DNA of 33,189 nt from NCBI GenBank assembly GCA_021730945.1, contig JAKFYH010000052.1, positions 1 through 33,189 of the forward strand, given 5' to 3'. Source of the DNA: Acidobacteriota bacterium. Its GTDB lineage: Bacteria; Acidobacteriota; Vicinamibacteria; Vicinamibacterales; UBA2999. The translations under genes were made by a program, and so were the position numbers. Below the pieces are notes generated by a model. That model was not told the DNA's origin. It made no database searches and saw nothing but the letters and a program-made list of their open reading frames with translations. This document shows positions 6,327 to 14,608 of the stretch, piece by piece (position 1 is the stretch's first letter; each line of letters opens with the position of its first letter).

Positions 6327-6692
6327 ATGGCGGACACACCCCGAAGCGTCGATCGGCTCCTGCCGCTCAAGCCGAAAGTGCTCCACATCCTGCTGGCTGT
6401 GGCCGACGGCCCCCGGCACGGCTACGGCATCATGCAGGAAGTGGCCGAGCGCACCGAAGGGCAGGTGCGGCTCTGGCCCGCAGCCCTCTACGCCTTGCTT
6501 CGCGATCTGGAGAAGACCGACCTGATCGCCGAATCCGACACCCGGCCGGCCGCCGGCGAAGACGATGAGCGGCGGCGATATTTCGCCCTGACCCCGCACG
6601 GCAAGCGGGTGCTGGACGGCGAAGTGCGGCGCCTTGAAGCGATCGTCACCCGCGCCCGGGCGAGCCGGGCGCTGCGAAAGGCGCGCGCATGA
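6327..6692 (+). CDS. PadR-family transcriptional regulator
   Basis: A 121-residue winged-helix protein of the PadR family. The typical features are present: the LPLKPKVLHILLAV start of the domain, the HGYGIMQEV helix, the WPAALYALLRDLEKTDLI recognition helix region, and the YFALTPHGKRVL wing. In Acidobacteria such short PadR proteins usually sit directly before an ADOP permease gene, as here: the stop codon overlaps the next start by four bases (ATGA), which points to translational coupling. It probably represses the operon through the palindrome just upstream. The inducing signal is unknown; PadR regulators often respond to phenolic compounds or cell-envelope-active drugs. Confidence 0.92.
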   Translation: MADTPRSVDRLLPLKPKVLHILLAVADGPRHGYGIMQEVAERTEGQVRLWPAALYALLRDLEKTDLIAESDTRPAAGEDDERRRYFALTPHGKRVLDGEVRRLEAIVTRARASRALRKARA

Positions 6693-9262
6693 CCCCCGAT
6701 CAACGCGAAATCCGCGACGCCGGTGAACAACTGCTGGTGGAGGCCCGCCGGCGCGGACGGCTTGCCCACGCGGCGACGTGGTTGGCACTGCGGTGGGATC
6801 GCGCCGTGGTCGGCGTCACCCACGACCTCACCCAGGCTATGCGGGCGCTGGTGCGCTCGCCGGGCGCGACCATCGGCATCTCGATCTTGCTCGCCCTCGG
6901 TGTCGCCGCCACTACCACGCTGTTTGCCTTTGTCGACGCGGCGTTGCTGCGGCCGCTGCCCTACGATCAGCCCGACCGCCTGGTGGTGATGTTCGAGTCG
7001 AACGCCAGCCTGAATCGGCTGCGCGAGGGCGGATCGCCGGGCAATGTGGTGGACTGGGCCGAGGGCAACGACGCCTTCGAGGCCATCACCGCCATGATGA
7101 CGGTGTCGGCCACCTTGCGCGGCAACGACGGCGGCGCCCCGATCGCCGGCGTGCACGTCACCCGCGGCTTCTTCGACGTGTTCCGGCGACAGGCGTTACT
7201 TGGCCGCACCTTCCAGGACAACGAGTACGATGGCGCGACGTCGATCACTTCTCGACAGCCGTCGAGTGCCGAACCGGTGATCGTGCTGAGCTATCGCCTG
7301 TGGCAGACCCTGGGCGCCGACCGGCAAATGGTCGGCCGCACCGTTTCGGTAGAAGGCCGCGAGTGGCGCGTGATTGGCGTCATGCCCGACGACTTCGCGG
7401 TCCCCGATACGACCGCGACCTTCTGGGCGCCGTGGGATATGCCGGTCTCGTACCGGCCACGCTTTCCCGATGGCCCCCCTCGCGACGCCCGCTTCCTGCG
7501 CGTCGTCGGACGAATGCAGCCGGGCATCTCGGTCGCCGGCGCCGAAGCACGGATGCAGGCGCTGGCCACCCGGTTGGCGGCCGAACATCCGGCCACCAAC
7601 GCCGGATGGACGGTGGAACTGACGCCACTGGCGGAGCTGATGGCGCGAACCAGCCGCACGGAGCTGCTGCTCGTGTTCGCGGCCATGGTGTGCCTGCTGC
7701 TGCTCGTCTGCGCCAACGTCGCCAGCCTCGCCATTGCCGCCGGCGTGGCCCGCGCGCGGGAGATGGCCGTTCGCCTGGCGCTTGGCGCCGGGGCCGGCCG
7801 AGTGACCCGCCAGTTGATCGCTGAAGGCGTCTTGAGCGCCGTCCTGACGATCGCCATCGCCATGGTGCTCACCGCCTGGTGGGTGGATGCGGCCCTGGCC
7901 ATCGCCCCGGCCAACATCCCGCGCCTGCACGAGGTGGCATTGACCGCGCGCGTGGCCACCTTCGCGGTCGTGCTGGCGCTGCTCGTGACCGCGATCGGCC
8001 ACGCAGTGCCGACCTTCCGCGCCAGCCGCACCCCGATCGCGGGAGCCCTGAAGGATGGCGGCGGCGTGTCGTTGGGCGCGGCCGGCCGGATGCGCGCCGG
8101 CCTGGTCGTGACCGAAATTGCCGCGGCGGTGATGCTGCTGGTTGGTGCCGGCCTGCTGGTGAGGACGTTCGCGGAACTGCGGCGCGTCGACCTGGGCTTC
8201 GACACCCACAACCTGCTGGTGATGCGCATCACTCCCGATGCGGCGCGGTATCGGACCGGCGCGCAGACCACCGACTATTACCGGCGCGTGCTGGCATCGC
8301 TCGCCGAGGTGCCCGCGATCGCGTCGGCGGCCGCGGTCACCAGCCTGCCGATGAGCACGATCGGCTCCGACTTCACGCGGCCATTCTGGAAAGAGCAGCC
8401 GGGTCCCGAGGGCCGCCGGGTGTTGGACGCCAGCATCCGGATGGCCACCTCCGGCTACTTCGCCACACTGGGGCTGCCGCTGGTCGCCGGCCGGGAGTTC
8501 ACCGATCGCGACGATGGGGAGGCGCCGCGGGTGGTGGTGATCAACCAGAAGCTCGCCCGCGACACCTGGGGCGAGGACGATCCGGTTGGCCGCACGCTCG
8601 TGCTCGATTACCAGCGCGGGCCGTATCCCTACCAGGTGGTGGGCGTGGTGCGCGACGCGCGCGACCAGGGGCCGCGCAGCCAGCCGGTGCCGGAGATCTT
8701 CATCCCGCACGCGCAGAACCCGTACCTGGTGCTGAACGTGGTCGCCCGCACGACCCTGGATCCCCTCAGCGTGGCGCAAACCGCGCGGGCCGCCGCTCTC
8801 GGCGTGGATCCCGACCAACCGGTGCACTCGGTGACGACGATGGAACAGCTGTTGGGGGAAGCGGTGCAGGTCGATCGCTTTGCGATGCTGCTCGTCACGC
8901 TCTTCGCCGTGGCCGGACTCATCACCGCGGCCGGCGGCGTCTATGCGCTGCTGGCTTACACCGTGGTGCAGCGCCGCCGGGAGATCGCCCTGCGGATGGC
9001 GCTTGGCGCCTCACCGCAGCGGGTGGCGCAGTCGATCGTGTTGGAGTCGCTGCTGCTGGCCGCGGCCGGCGGTGCGGTCGGCCTGGCCGGCGCTGTGGCC
9101 GGCAGCCGCTTTGCCCGCACGCTGCTGTACGGCGTGGCGCCGCAAGATCCGGTCACGCTGGTCACCTCGGTGTTGGTGCTGCTGGTCGTGGTGGTCGCGG
9201 CCAGTTGGTTGCCGGCGCGGCGGGCGTCGCTGATCGATCCAGGCCGGGCGATGCGAATCTGA
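6689..9262 (+). CDS. ADOP-type ABC transporter permease (MacB/FtsX-like)
   Basis: An 857-residue permease of the acidobacterial duplicated-orphan-permease type. A short cytoplasmic prefix (about residues 1-45, with QREIRDAGEQLL) is followed by a first membrane helix (about 60-85), a periplasmic MacB-type domain, an FtsX block of three helices (about 325-450), a linker helix near 470-490, a second periplasmic domain, and a final FtsX block (about 735-855). Both FtsX blocks show the R-x-x-E-(M/I)-A-(V/L)-R-(L/M)-A-LGA motif. No ATP-binding gene is nearby; it is not known from this sequence which ATPase serves it. The family is presumed to extrude lipoproteins, peptides or toxic compounds by a mechanotransmission mechanism like MacB. 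It is coupled to the PadR gene. Confidence 0.93.
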   Translation: MTPDQREIRDAGEQLLVEARRRGRLAHAATWLALRWDRAVVGVTHDLTQAMRALVRSPGATIGISILLALGVAATTTLFAFVDAALLRPLPYDQPDRLVVMFESNASLNRLREGGSPGNVVDWAEGNDAFEAITAMMTVSATLRGNDGGAPIAGVHVTRGFFDVFRRQALLGRTFQDNEYDGATSITSRQPSSAEPVIVLSYRLWQTLGADRQMVGRTVSVEGREWRVIGVMPDDFAVPDTTATFWAPWDMPVSYRPRFPDGPPRDARFLRVVGRMQPGISVAGAEARMQALATRLAAEHPATNAGWTVELTPLAELMARTSRTELLLVFAAMVCLLLLVCANVASLAIAAGVARAREMAVRLALGAGAGRVTRQLIAEGVLSAVLTIAIAMVLTAWWVDAALAIAPANIPRLHEVALTARVATFAVVLALLVTAIGHAVPTFRASRTPIAGALKDGGGVSLGAAGRMRAGLVVTEIAAAVMLLVGAGLLVRTFAELRRVDLGFDTHNLLVMRITPDAARYRTGAQTTDYYRRVLASLAEVPAIASAAAVTSLPMSTIGSDFTRPFWKEQPGPEGRRVLDASIRMATSGYFATLGLPLVAGREFTDRDDGEAPRVVVINQKLARDTWGEDDPVGRTLVLDYQRGPYPYQVVGVVRDARDQGPRSQPVPEIFIPHAQNPYLVLNVVARTTLDPLSVAQTARAAALGVDPDQPVHSVTTMEQLLGEAVQVDRFAMLLVTLFAVAGLITAAGGVYALLAYTVVQRRREIALRMALGASPQRVAQSIVLESLLLAAAGGAVGLAGAVAGSRFARTLLYGVAPQDPVTLVTSVLVLLVVVVAASWLPARRASLIDPGRAMRI

Positions 9263-9267
9263 GACGC

Positions 9268-9714
9268 CTAGCGCGCGCCGGCTTCGGGTCCACAGCAGCG
9301 GTCGATGATCGCGGCCAGCTCATCGAGCGAACCGTAGGCCAGCGTCGTGCACGACGGATCGGTGTTGCCCACGATCAGCCGCGACACCGCGTGGCGGCGT
9401 TGCTCGTTGTAGAGCAGCAGCACGCGTTGCCCGGTGGCGTGCGCCCGTCCGGTGATGTAGCCCACCTCGAACCCGACGCCGTAGCTTGAGCCCGAGGCCT
9501 CGGCTACCAGCATGTCGCAGTCGCTCAGCCACCGCAGGTCGCGCTCGAAGACATCGGCTTCGGTCACGGCCGACTCCGCCGACTCGACATCATCGGCCAG
9601 CAGGTGCGTGGTGAGCACCTTGTGGCCGTGGTGCTGGAGGCGATCGTTGATGAGGCGTCCGGCGGCGGTGCCGGCGCGGTCGCCACGGACGGTGCAAGCC
9701 AGATAGATGCGCAT
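9268..9714 (-). CDS. Nucleoside 2-deoxyribosyltransferase-like (DNPH1/RCL-type) protein
   Basis: A 148-residue protein of the nucleoside deoxyribosyltransferase superfamily. The N-terminal strand MRIYLACTVRGDR matches the substrate-binding loop of 2'-deoxynucleoside 5'-phosphate N-hydrolase (DNPH1). The segment DMLVAEASGSSYGVGFEVGY carries the family's active-site pattern, with Glu83 in GFE as the likely nucleophile. Enzymes of this group cleave the glycosidic bond of deoxynucleoside monophosphates and clean up abnormal nucleotides. The start at 9714 is chosen to fit the family; the frame stays open to 9780 without homology. It converges on the ADOP gene (5 bases between stops) and is divergent from the amidohydrolase gene. 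The exact substrate cannot be told from sequence. Confidence 0.8.
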   Translation of the reverse strand: MRIYLACTVRGDRAGTAAGRLINDRLQHHGHKVLTTHLLADDVESAESAVTEADVFERDLRWLSDCDMLVAEASGSSYGVGFEVGYITGRAHATGQRVLLLYNEQRRHAVSRLIVGNTDPSCTTLAYGSLDELAAIIDRCCGPEAGAR

Positions 9715-9765
9715 GGATTCACCAGCATATCGTCCATTAAGATGGGCCTCCAGCAGCGAGGACCC

Positions 9766-11508
9766 ATGCCAACCAACCACCCGAACCGCCGCCAGTTCAT
9801 TAACGCCAGCAGCGCCGCACTCGCGGCCATCGCGGGTGCGCCCGAACTGGCCCTGGCCGCATCGTCGTCACCCGCGATCCAGGGCGTCGGTGGCGGCCGA
9901 CCCGATCCGGATCTCATCGTCATCAACGCCACCGTCTACACCATGGATGCGCGGGCGCCGAGGGCCGAGGCATTTGCCGTGGCCGGCGGCAGGTTTGTCG
10001 CGGTGGGCTCGAGCGCCGACATCCGCGGCCTGGCCGGGAAGAACACGCAGACGTTCGACGCGAAGGGCCTGACCATCGTGCCCGGCTTCATCGACTGCCA
10101 CAACCACGCCGGCGGGGAAGTGCTGCTGAATGAAGTGCTGGTCGGCAATCCCTTCGAGGTGGAATTTGTCAGCATCCGCAGCATCATCGGCAAGCTGCGC
10201 GAGCGCGCCCAGGCGGTCCCGGCCGGCACCTGGGTCGAGGGCTTCTTTTTCGACGACACCAAGGTCAGCGACAAGCGGCAATTGACCATCAAGGATCTGG
10301 ACGAGGTGTCGTCCGAGCATCCGGTGATCGTCCGCCACCGCGGCGGCCACACCTATTTCTACAACAGCAAGGCGTTTGCCATGGCGGGCATCACCAGGGA
10401 CACGCCCAACCCGATGGGCGGCACCTACGACAAGGATGAGAACGGGCAACTGAACGGCCGGGTCACCGACCTGGCGTCGGCGCCGTTTGCCAAGGTGGGC
10501 ACGCGGCGCACCTACACGGCCGCCGAGGCGGAGCAGCGCGCGCGCGACGGCGTGGCGCACATCTCAAAGCAGTTTGCCCGCTACGGTCTGACCAGCGTGC
10601 ACCACCAGGGTGGCAATCTTCCGGCGATGCAGGACGTGCGGGCCCGGGGCGACCTGAAGCATCGCATCAGCTATGAGGCCAGCGGCCGCGTGCTCGAGTC
10701 GATGATCGCGGCCGGCATCCAGAGCGGTTTCGGCGACGAATGGATCAAGTTCGGCGCCACCTCCGAGCACACCATCGACGGTTCGTTCTCGGAGCGGACC
10801 ATGGCGCTCAGCACGCCGTATCCGGGCGTGACCCCGCCTTACCGGGGCAACGTCACCGAGACACAAGACACGCTGAACGAGTGGGTGGAGCGCGTGCATC
10901 GCGCCGGCATCCAGGTGAACTGTCACGCCAACGGCGATGTGGCCATTGCCATGTACCTCACCGCGATCGAGCGCGCGCAACAGCGGGCGCCGCGCCCCGA
11001 TGCGCGGCCGAAGATCACGCACTGCACCCAGGTCAATCCGTCGCTGGTCGCGCGAATCAAGGCCCAGGGCGCGGTGCCGGCCCTGTTCACCACCTACGCC
11101 TTCTACAACCCCGACAAGTTTGTCTACTACGGCGAAGAGTTGATGCAAAACTGCATGGCGTTCCGCTCGCTGGTGGATGCCGGCGTCTATGCCTGCGCCG
11201 GGTCCGACTTCAGCCCCGGGCCGTTTGCGCCGCTGATGGGCATCCAGGGCATGGTGACCAGGCGGGGCTGGGACGGCAAGGTGTGGGGCGCCGTCCAGCG
11301 CATCAGCGTGAGCGAGGCGATTGCCGTCAATACCTGCAACGGCGCGTGGGCGTCGGGCGAAGAGAAGATCAAGGGATCAATCACGGCCGGCAAGCTGGCC
11401 GACTACGTCGTTCTCGCCAGCGACCCGCACACGGTGGATCCGGAGACGATCAAGGACATCCAGATCGTCCGCACCGTGGTGGGCGGACAGATCTCGCACC
11501 AGGCGTGA
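9766..11508 (+). CDS. Tat-exported amidohydrolase (YtcJ-like, amidohydrolase family 3)
   Basis: A 580-residue metal-dependent hydrolase. The ATG at 9766 is preceded by GAGGA with three bases between and gives a twin-arginine signal (NRRQFINASSAALAAIAG), so it is preferred to the in-frame ATGs at 9742 and 9604. The N-terminal composite domain contains the L-x-VPGFIDCHNHAGG strand with metal ligands H112 and H114. Further metal-binding candidates are the histidine in NCHANGD, that in ITHCTQV and the aspartate in AGSDFSPGPFAP. The C-terminal A-x-GKLADYVVLASDP element is typical of the family. YtcJ-like enzymes act on amides or cyclic amide bonds, mostly with unknown substrates. It is probably periplasmic. 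Confidence 0.9.
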   Translation: MPTNHPNRRQFINASSAALAAIAGAPELALAASSSPAIQGVGGGRPDPDLIVINATVYTMDARAPRAEAFAVAGGRFVAVGSSADIRGLAGKNTQTFDAKGLTIVPGFIDCHNHAGGEVLLNEVLVGNPFEVEFVSIRSIIGKLRERAQAVPAGTWVEGFFFDDTKVSDKRQLTIKDLDEVSSEHPVIVRHRGGHTYFYNSKAFAMAGITRDTPNPMGGTYDKDENGQLNGRVTDLASAPFAKVGTRRTYTAAEAEQRARDGVAHISKQFARYGLTSVHHQGGNLPAMQDVRARGDLKHRISYEASGRVLESMIAAGIQSGFGDEWIKFGATSEHTIDGSFSERTMALSTPYPGVTPPYRGNVTETQDTLNEWVERVHRAGIQVNCHANGDVAIAMYLTAIERAQQRAPRPDARPKITHCTQVNPSLVARIKAQGAVPALFTTYAFYNPDKFVYYGEELMQNCMAFRSLVDAGVYACAGSDFSPGPFAPLMGIQGMVTRRGWDGKVWGAVQRISVSEAIAVNTCNGAWASGEEKIKGSITAGKLADYVVLASDPHTVDPETIKDIQIVRTVVGGQISHQA

Positions 11509-11525
11509 GCTGCGCCGACGCCGCG

Positions 11526-12269
11526 CTAGCCGAGGATGTTCTTGAGCGACGAGGCCAGCATGACCACGCCGGCCAGCACCAGCAGCCACAGCACGCCGTC
11601 ACGAAATGCCTTCGCGCTCATGCCGATGTAGATCTTCGAGCCGTAGAGCGCCGGCACGATCAGCGAGCCGGCCACGACCCCCATCTGCGGCAGCAGGCCG
11701 GCGTGCGCGCGGCCCGACACCACCAGTGACGCCAGCGTCGCCGACAGCACAATCAAGTTGAAGTTCTGCATTACCGCGCGATGCGCGTCCTTGGTGTAGC
11801 CGCGCAGCGTGCACCACAACGCCGGCGCCAGGCCGCTGAAGCCGCTGAGCGGCGCCATCACGCCGCCGAGCAGGCCGACCACGGCATCGGCAACCCGGCC
11901 GCCCCGGGTGATGTGCGGCAGCCGCGCGGTCGCCAGCATCGCCGAACAACACACGACCAGCAGCGAACCGAGCACCAGCTTGAAGCGGTTGGGATCGAGC
12001 AGTGGCAGCAGCCGCGTGCCGATTGGGATGCCGATGGCGCTGCCGGCCAGGAACGGCCATAACAGCGACAGATGCCAGCCGCGGCGCACCCTGAGTACCG
12101 AGATGACCTGTCCGGTCCAGCCGCCAAACACCGCCATCACCGCCGCCAGCGCGGGGTCGACGCCCCAGACCCAGATCGACATCGCCACCATGGCGAAGGC
12201 AAACCCGGAGATCCCCTGGACCAATCCGGCCACCGCCGCGCCGAACCCCAGCACCCACATTTCAGACAT
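11526..12269 (-). CDS. TauE/SafE-family (TSUP) membrane permease
   Basis: A 247-residue polytopic membrane protein with about seven or eight hydrophobic helices. The two repeated halves each contain the family's pattern: GISGFAFAMVAMSIWVWG near the N-terminus and LLGGVMAPLSGFSGLAPALW in the middle. The ATG at 12269 is used rather than the GTG one codon earlier because GGGGATG lies at good spacing before it. Members of the TSUP group export or import small sulfur-containing or carboxylate anions such as sulfite, sulfoacetate or taurine. The neighbours do not tell which. It converges on the amidohydrolase gene (17 bases) and lies 129 bases downstream of the VWA gene on the same strand. Confidence 0.88.
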   Translation of the reverse strand: MSEMWVLGFGAAVAGLVQGISGFAFAMVAMSIWVWGVDPALAAVMAVFGGWTGQVISVLRVRRGWHLSLLWPFLAGSAIGIPIGTRLLPLLDPNRFKLVLGSLLVVCCSAMLATARLPHITRGGRVADAVVGLLGGVMAPLSGFSGLAPALWCTLRGYTKDAHRAVMQNFNLIVLSATLASLVVSGRAHAGLLPQMGVVAGSLIVPALYGSKIYIGMSAKAFRDGVLWLLVLAGVVMLASSLKNILG

Positions 12270-12398
12270 CACGAGTCATCCCCAATTCGGAGCGCAACAA
12301 TCCGTATTGCTTATGAAAGGGATGCCACCACAGCCCCAGAGAGATGGACAGTTTATTCCGAAATTGCTGTGCTGGTGAAGGGGGTTTCGGTCACCGGC

Positions 12399-13280
12399 CT
12401 AAAACGGCCGGCGCGGCGACATTTCCAGTTCGACGCCGTCGCGCGCGACGGTGACGTTCACCGTCGGCCGCACCTGCCGGGCATCGCCGATGAACTCGAC
12501 CTCGAACGTGTTGACCATCTGCTGGTGATCGGCCACCACCCGCCTGGCGATGGCGGCGACCCGTTCGGGCAGCGTGGTGTCGGTGTTGATCGTGGCGTAC
12601 AGGCCGCCGGTGTTCCCGGTCAGGTTGAGGGTGACGTCAGTGACCGGGCCAATGGCCGCCCCGCGCACGATCACCGCATGAGCGGTGCCGCCACGGGCCA
12701 GCAGGTTGTTCATGAACGCGTTGTACTCGTCGAGGTTGAACTCCCGCCGGACTTCACCATTGTCGGTGGTCACGATCACGAACACCGGCCACTGACCGGG
12801 CGCGCTCTTGAGGAACCGGCGGTCGGCCTCGATCAGCGAATCGAGGAAGGCGTTGGCGCCGCCGCCGGATGCGAAGCGCGAAATTTCCGTCCGGAGCAAC
12901 TGGCGATCCCGGGTCGGCGGGGTGCGCGCCCGGAGCTGGCCGCCAGTGCTGATGAATGCCACTTCGTCCTCGGGCGGCATCAGGTCGATGAACCCATTGA
13001 GCGCCTCGCGAAAGCGCGCCATCATCGGTCCCATCGAGGTGCTCGAGTCCACCAGCAGGACGATCCGCAGGGGCGCGTTGCCGCGGCTGACCCGTGTCAC
13101 CTCGCGGGGGCTGCCGTTCTCGGTGACCTGCACGTCGGCGCGCGTCAGGTTCAGGACCGGCGCCCCGGCGGCGTCGGTGGCGCTAACGAACACCAGGCGG
13201 GTGGTGCGCTGGGCCAGCAGCGTCAGCGGCAGCAGCGCCAGTATCACCGCCGCGGCAACGAACACTCGCAGCCGGCTCAT
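12399..13280 (-). CDS. Exported VWFA-related protein, last gene of the TldD/TldE operon
   Basis: A 293-residue protein with a signal peptide (residues 1-23, ending LLAQ) and a VWA domain from about residue 71. The metal-binding motif is DSSTS at 78-82; the later aspartate is in VIVTTDNGE. A short N-terminal strand domain with LTRADVQVTENGSPRE is the same layout as in the VWA protein at 3816, but the two are only distantly similar. The start overlaps the stop of the TldE gene by four bases (ATGA), so the proteins are translationally coupled. Location outside the cytoplasm suggests it helps hold or present substrates or partners of the exported peptidases encoded upstream; this is inference. 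Confidence 0.85.
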   Translation of the reverse strand: MSRLRVFVAAAVILALLPLTLLAQRTTRLVFVSATDAAGAPVLNLTRADVQVTENGSPREVTRVSRGNAPLRIVLLVDSSTSMGPMMARFREALNGFIDLMPPEDEVAFISTGGQLRARTPPTRDRQLLRTEISRFASGGGANAFLDSLIEADRRFLKSAPGQWPVFVIVTTDNGEVRREFNLDEYNAFMNNLLARGGTAHAVIVRGAAIGPVTDVTLNLTGNTGGLYATINTDTTLPERVAAIARRVVADHQQMVNTFEVEFIGDARQVRPTVNVTVARDGVELEMSPRRPF

Positions 13281-14608
13281 ATCGCGTCCGAGGTCGACGT
13301 GAAGGCGAACCCCGACAACTTGAGCGCCGGCACCATCAACGGCGATCGCCGCTCGGGCGCGCCGATCGCATCCACATTCCACGGCGCCAGCATCGCCAGC
13401 ACGCTCTGGTTGAAGCGCAGGTTGCGCACCGGATATTGGATGCGGCCCTTCTCGACCCACCACAAGCCGTCGCGCGTGAGGCCGGTCAGCATGATGCTGC
13501 GGCCATCGATCTGCCGCACGTACCAGAACCGCGAGATCACCAGGCCGCGCGCCATGCCCTTGATCATGTCGTCCAACGCCGTTGGTGGTTGCGTGCTCTC
13601 GAGGATGTAGTTCACCGGTCCGGGCGTGGCCTCGCGCTGCTTCTCCTGCGCCCAGAACGGCGAGTAGACCAGGTTCTTGACGATGCCCGCCTCGATGAGC
13701 GGCAGCCGCGACGCCGGCGTGCCATCGGCGGTGCTCGGCGCCGCCGGCATGTCGGGGTGCATCGGGTCGCTATAGAGGTTCAGCCGTTCGCTGAACATGG
13801 CCTCGCCCAGGCGCGTCTTGCCGTCCTTGCCGGAAAAGGCGCTGCGGCCCTCGTCGGCCGTGCGCGCGTCGAAGGCGCCGGTCAGGAAGCCCAGCAGGTC
13901 GGCGACCGCCTGCGGTTCGAGAATCACCGGGTAGACCCCCGGTTCGATCAACTTCGGCTCGCGCGAGCGCACCGCCTTGCCCACAGCCTGTTCCGCAATC
14001 CGCGCGGCGTCGAGCTTCGACAGGTCGAAGTGGTCGCCGGCGAAGTAGCCGGAACCGGTGCCATCCGGTGTGCGGGCGGTGATGCTGAGGCCGCCCTCGC
14101 TGTTGCGGAAGTAGCGGCGGTTGCCGTGGGCGGTGGCCACCGCGGTGGCCGAGGCCCGGGCGGTGTGAAACCCGGCGCCGGTCACTTTTTCCGCGCGGCA
14201 CGTGGCCAGGACGCCTTCGAGCGCCTTGGCGCGCGCCGCCAGATCCGGATCGGCCGTGGCCGCGACAAAGGCGCGGCTCTCGGCGTACTCCAGGGCTCCG
14301 AGCGTCGGCACGTACTCGCGATGCACGGGCGAGACGCGGGCAATCTGCACCGCTTCGTCGGCCAGTTGCTTGAGGGCGCCGGCGCCGGCATCGTTGCCGG
14401 TCGCGGCGCCGCGCCGGCGGCCCACCCACACCGTGGCGGTGATCACGACGTCTTCCGAGCGCCCGCTCGTGGTGATGCGGTTGTCGGCGAATCGCGCGTG
14501 CGACTCCACCGCGCTCTGGGCCGAGACAATCGCGTCTTCGGCCCCTGCCGCCCTGGCGTGCGCCAGCACCGTGTCGCAAATCTTGAGCGCGTCGTCGCGG
14601 TTCAACAT
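13277..14608 (-). CDS. TldE/PmbA-type subunit of a TldD/TldE protease
   Basis: A 443-residue protein of the PmbA/TldE family, the partner of the metalloprotease TldD. Like other TldE subunits it lacks the HExxxH zinc site, and it has the conserved C-terminal core (for example GLVISRFWYVRQIDGRSIMLTGLTRDG, read here in two pieces, and the final VPALKLSGF). TldD/TldE dimers cut unfolded peptides inside a closed chamber, and in other bacteria they mature microcins and other modified peptides. The start codon overlaps the TldD stop by one base (TGATG), and the stop overlaps the VWA start by four. No signal peptide is seen, unlike its partner. It could be carried across the membrane with TldD, or have a different location. 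Confidence 0.9.
   Translation of the reverse strand: MLNRDDALKICDTVLAHARAAGAEDAIVSAQSAVESHARFADNRITTSGRSEDVVITATVWVGRRRGAATGNDAGAGALKQLADEAVQIARVSPVHREYVPTLGALEYAESRAFVAATADPDLAARAKALEGVLATCRAEKVTGAGFHTARASATAVATAHGNRRYFRNSEGGLSITARTPDGTGSGYFAGDHFDLSKLDAARIAEQAVGKAVRSREPKLIEPGVYPVILEPQAVADLLGFLTGAFDARTADEGRSAFSGKDGKTRLGEAMFSERLNLYSDPMHPDMPAAPSTADGTPASRLPLIEAGIVKNLVYSPFWAQEKQREATPGPVNYILESTQPPTALDDMIKGMARGLVISRFWYVRQIDGRSIMLTGLTRDGLWWVEKGRIQYPVRNLRFNQSVLAMLAPWNVDAIGAPERRSPLMVPALKLSGFAFTSTSDAI

Noticed and set aside
7196-8827. Long leftward open frame (543 codons) opposite the first ADOP gene, and similar ones elsewhere
   Set aside because: Composition is His/Arg/Gly-rich as expected for antisense of high-GC coding DNA; no domain is recognisable.
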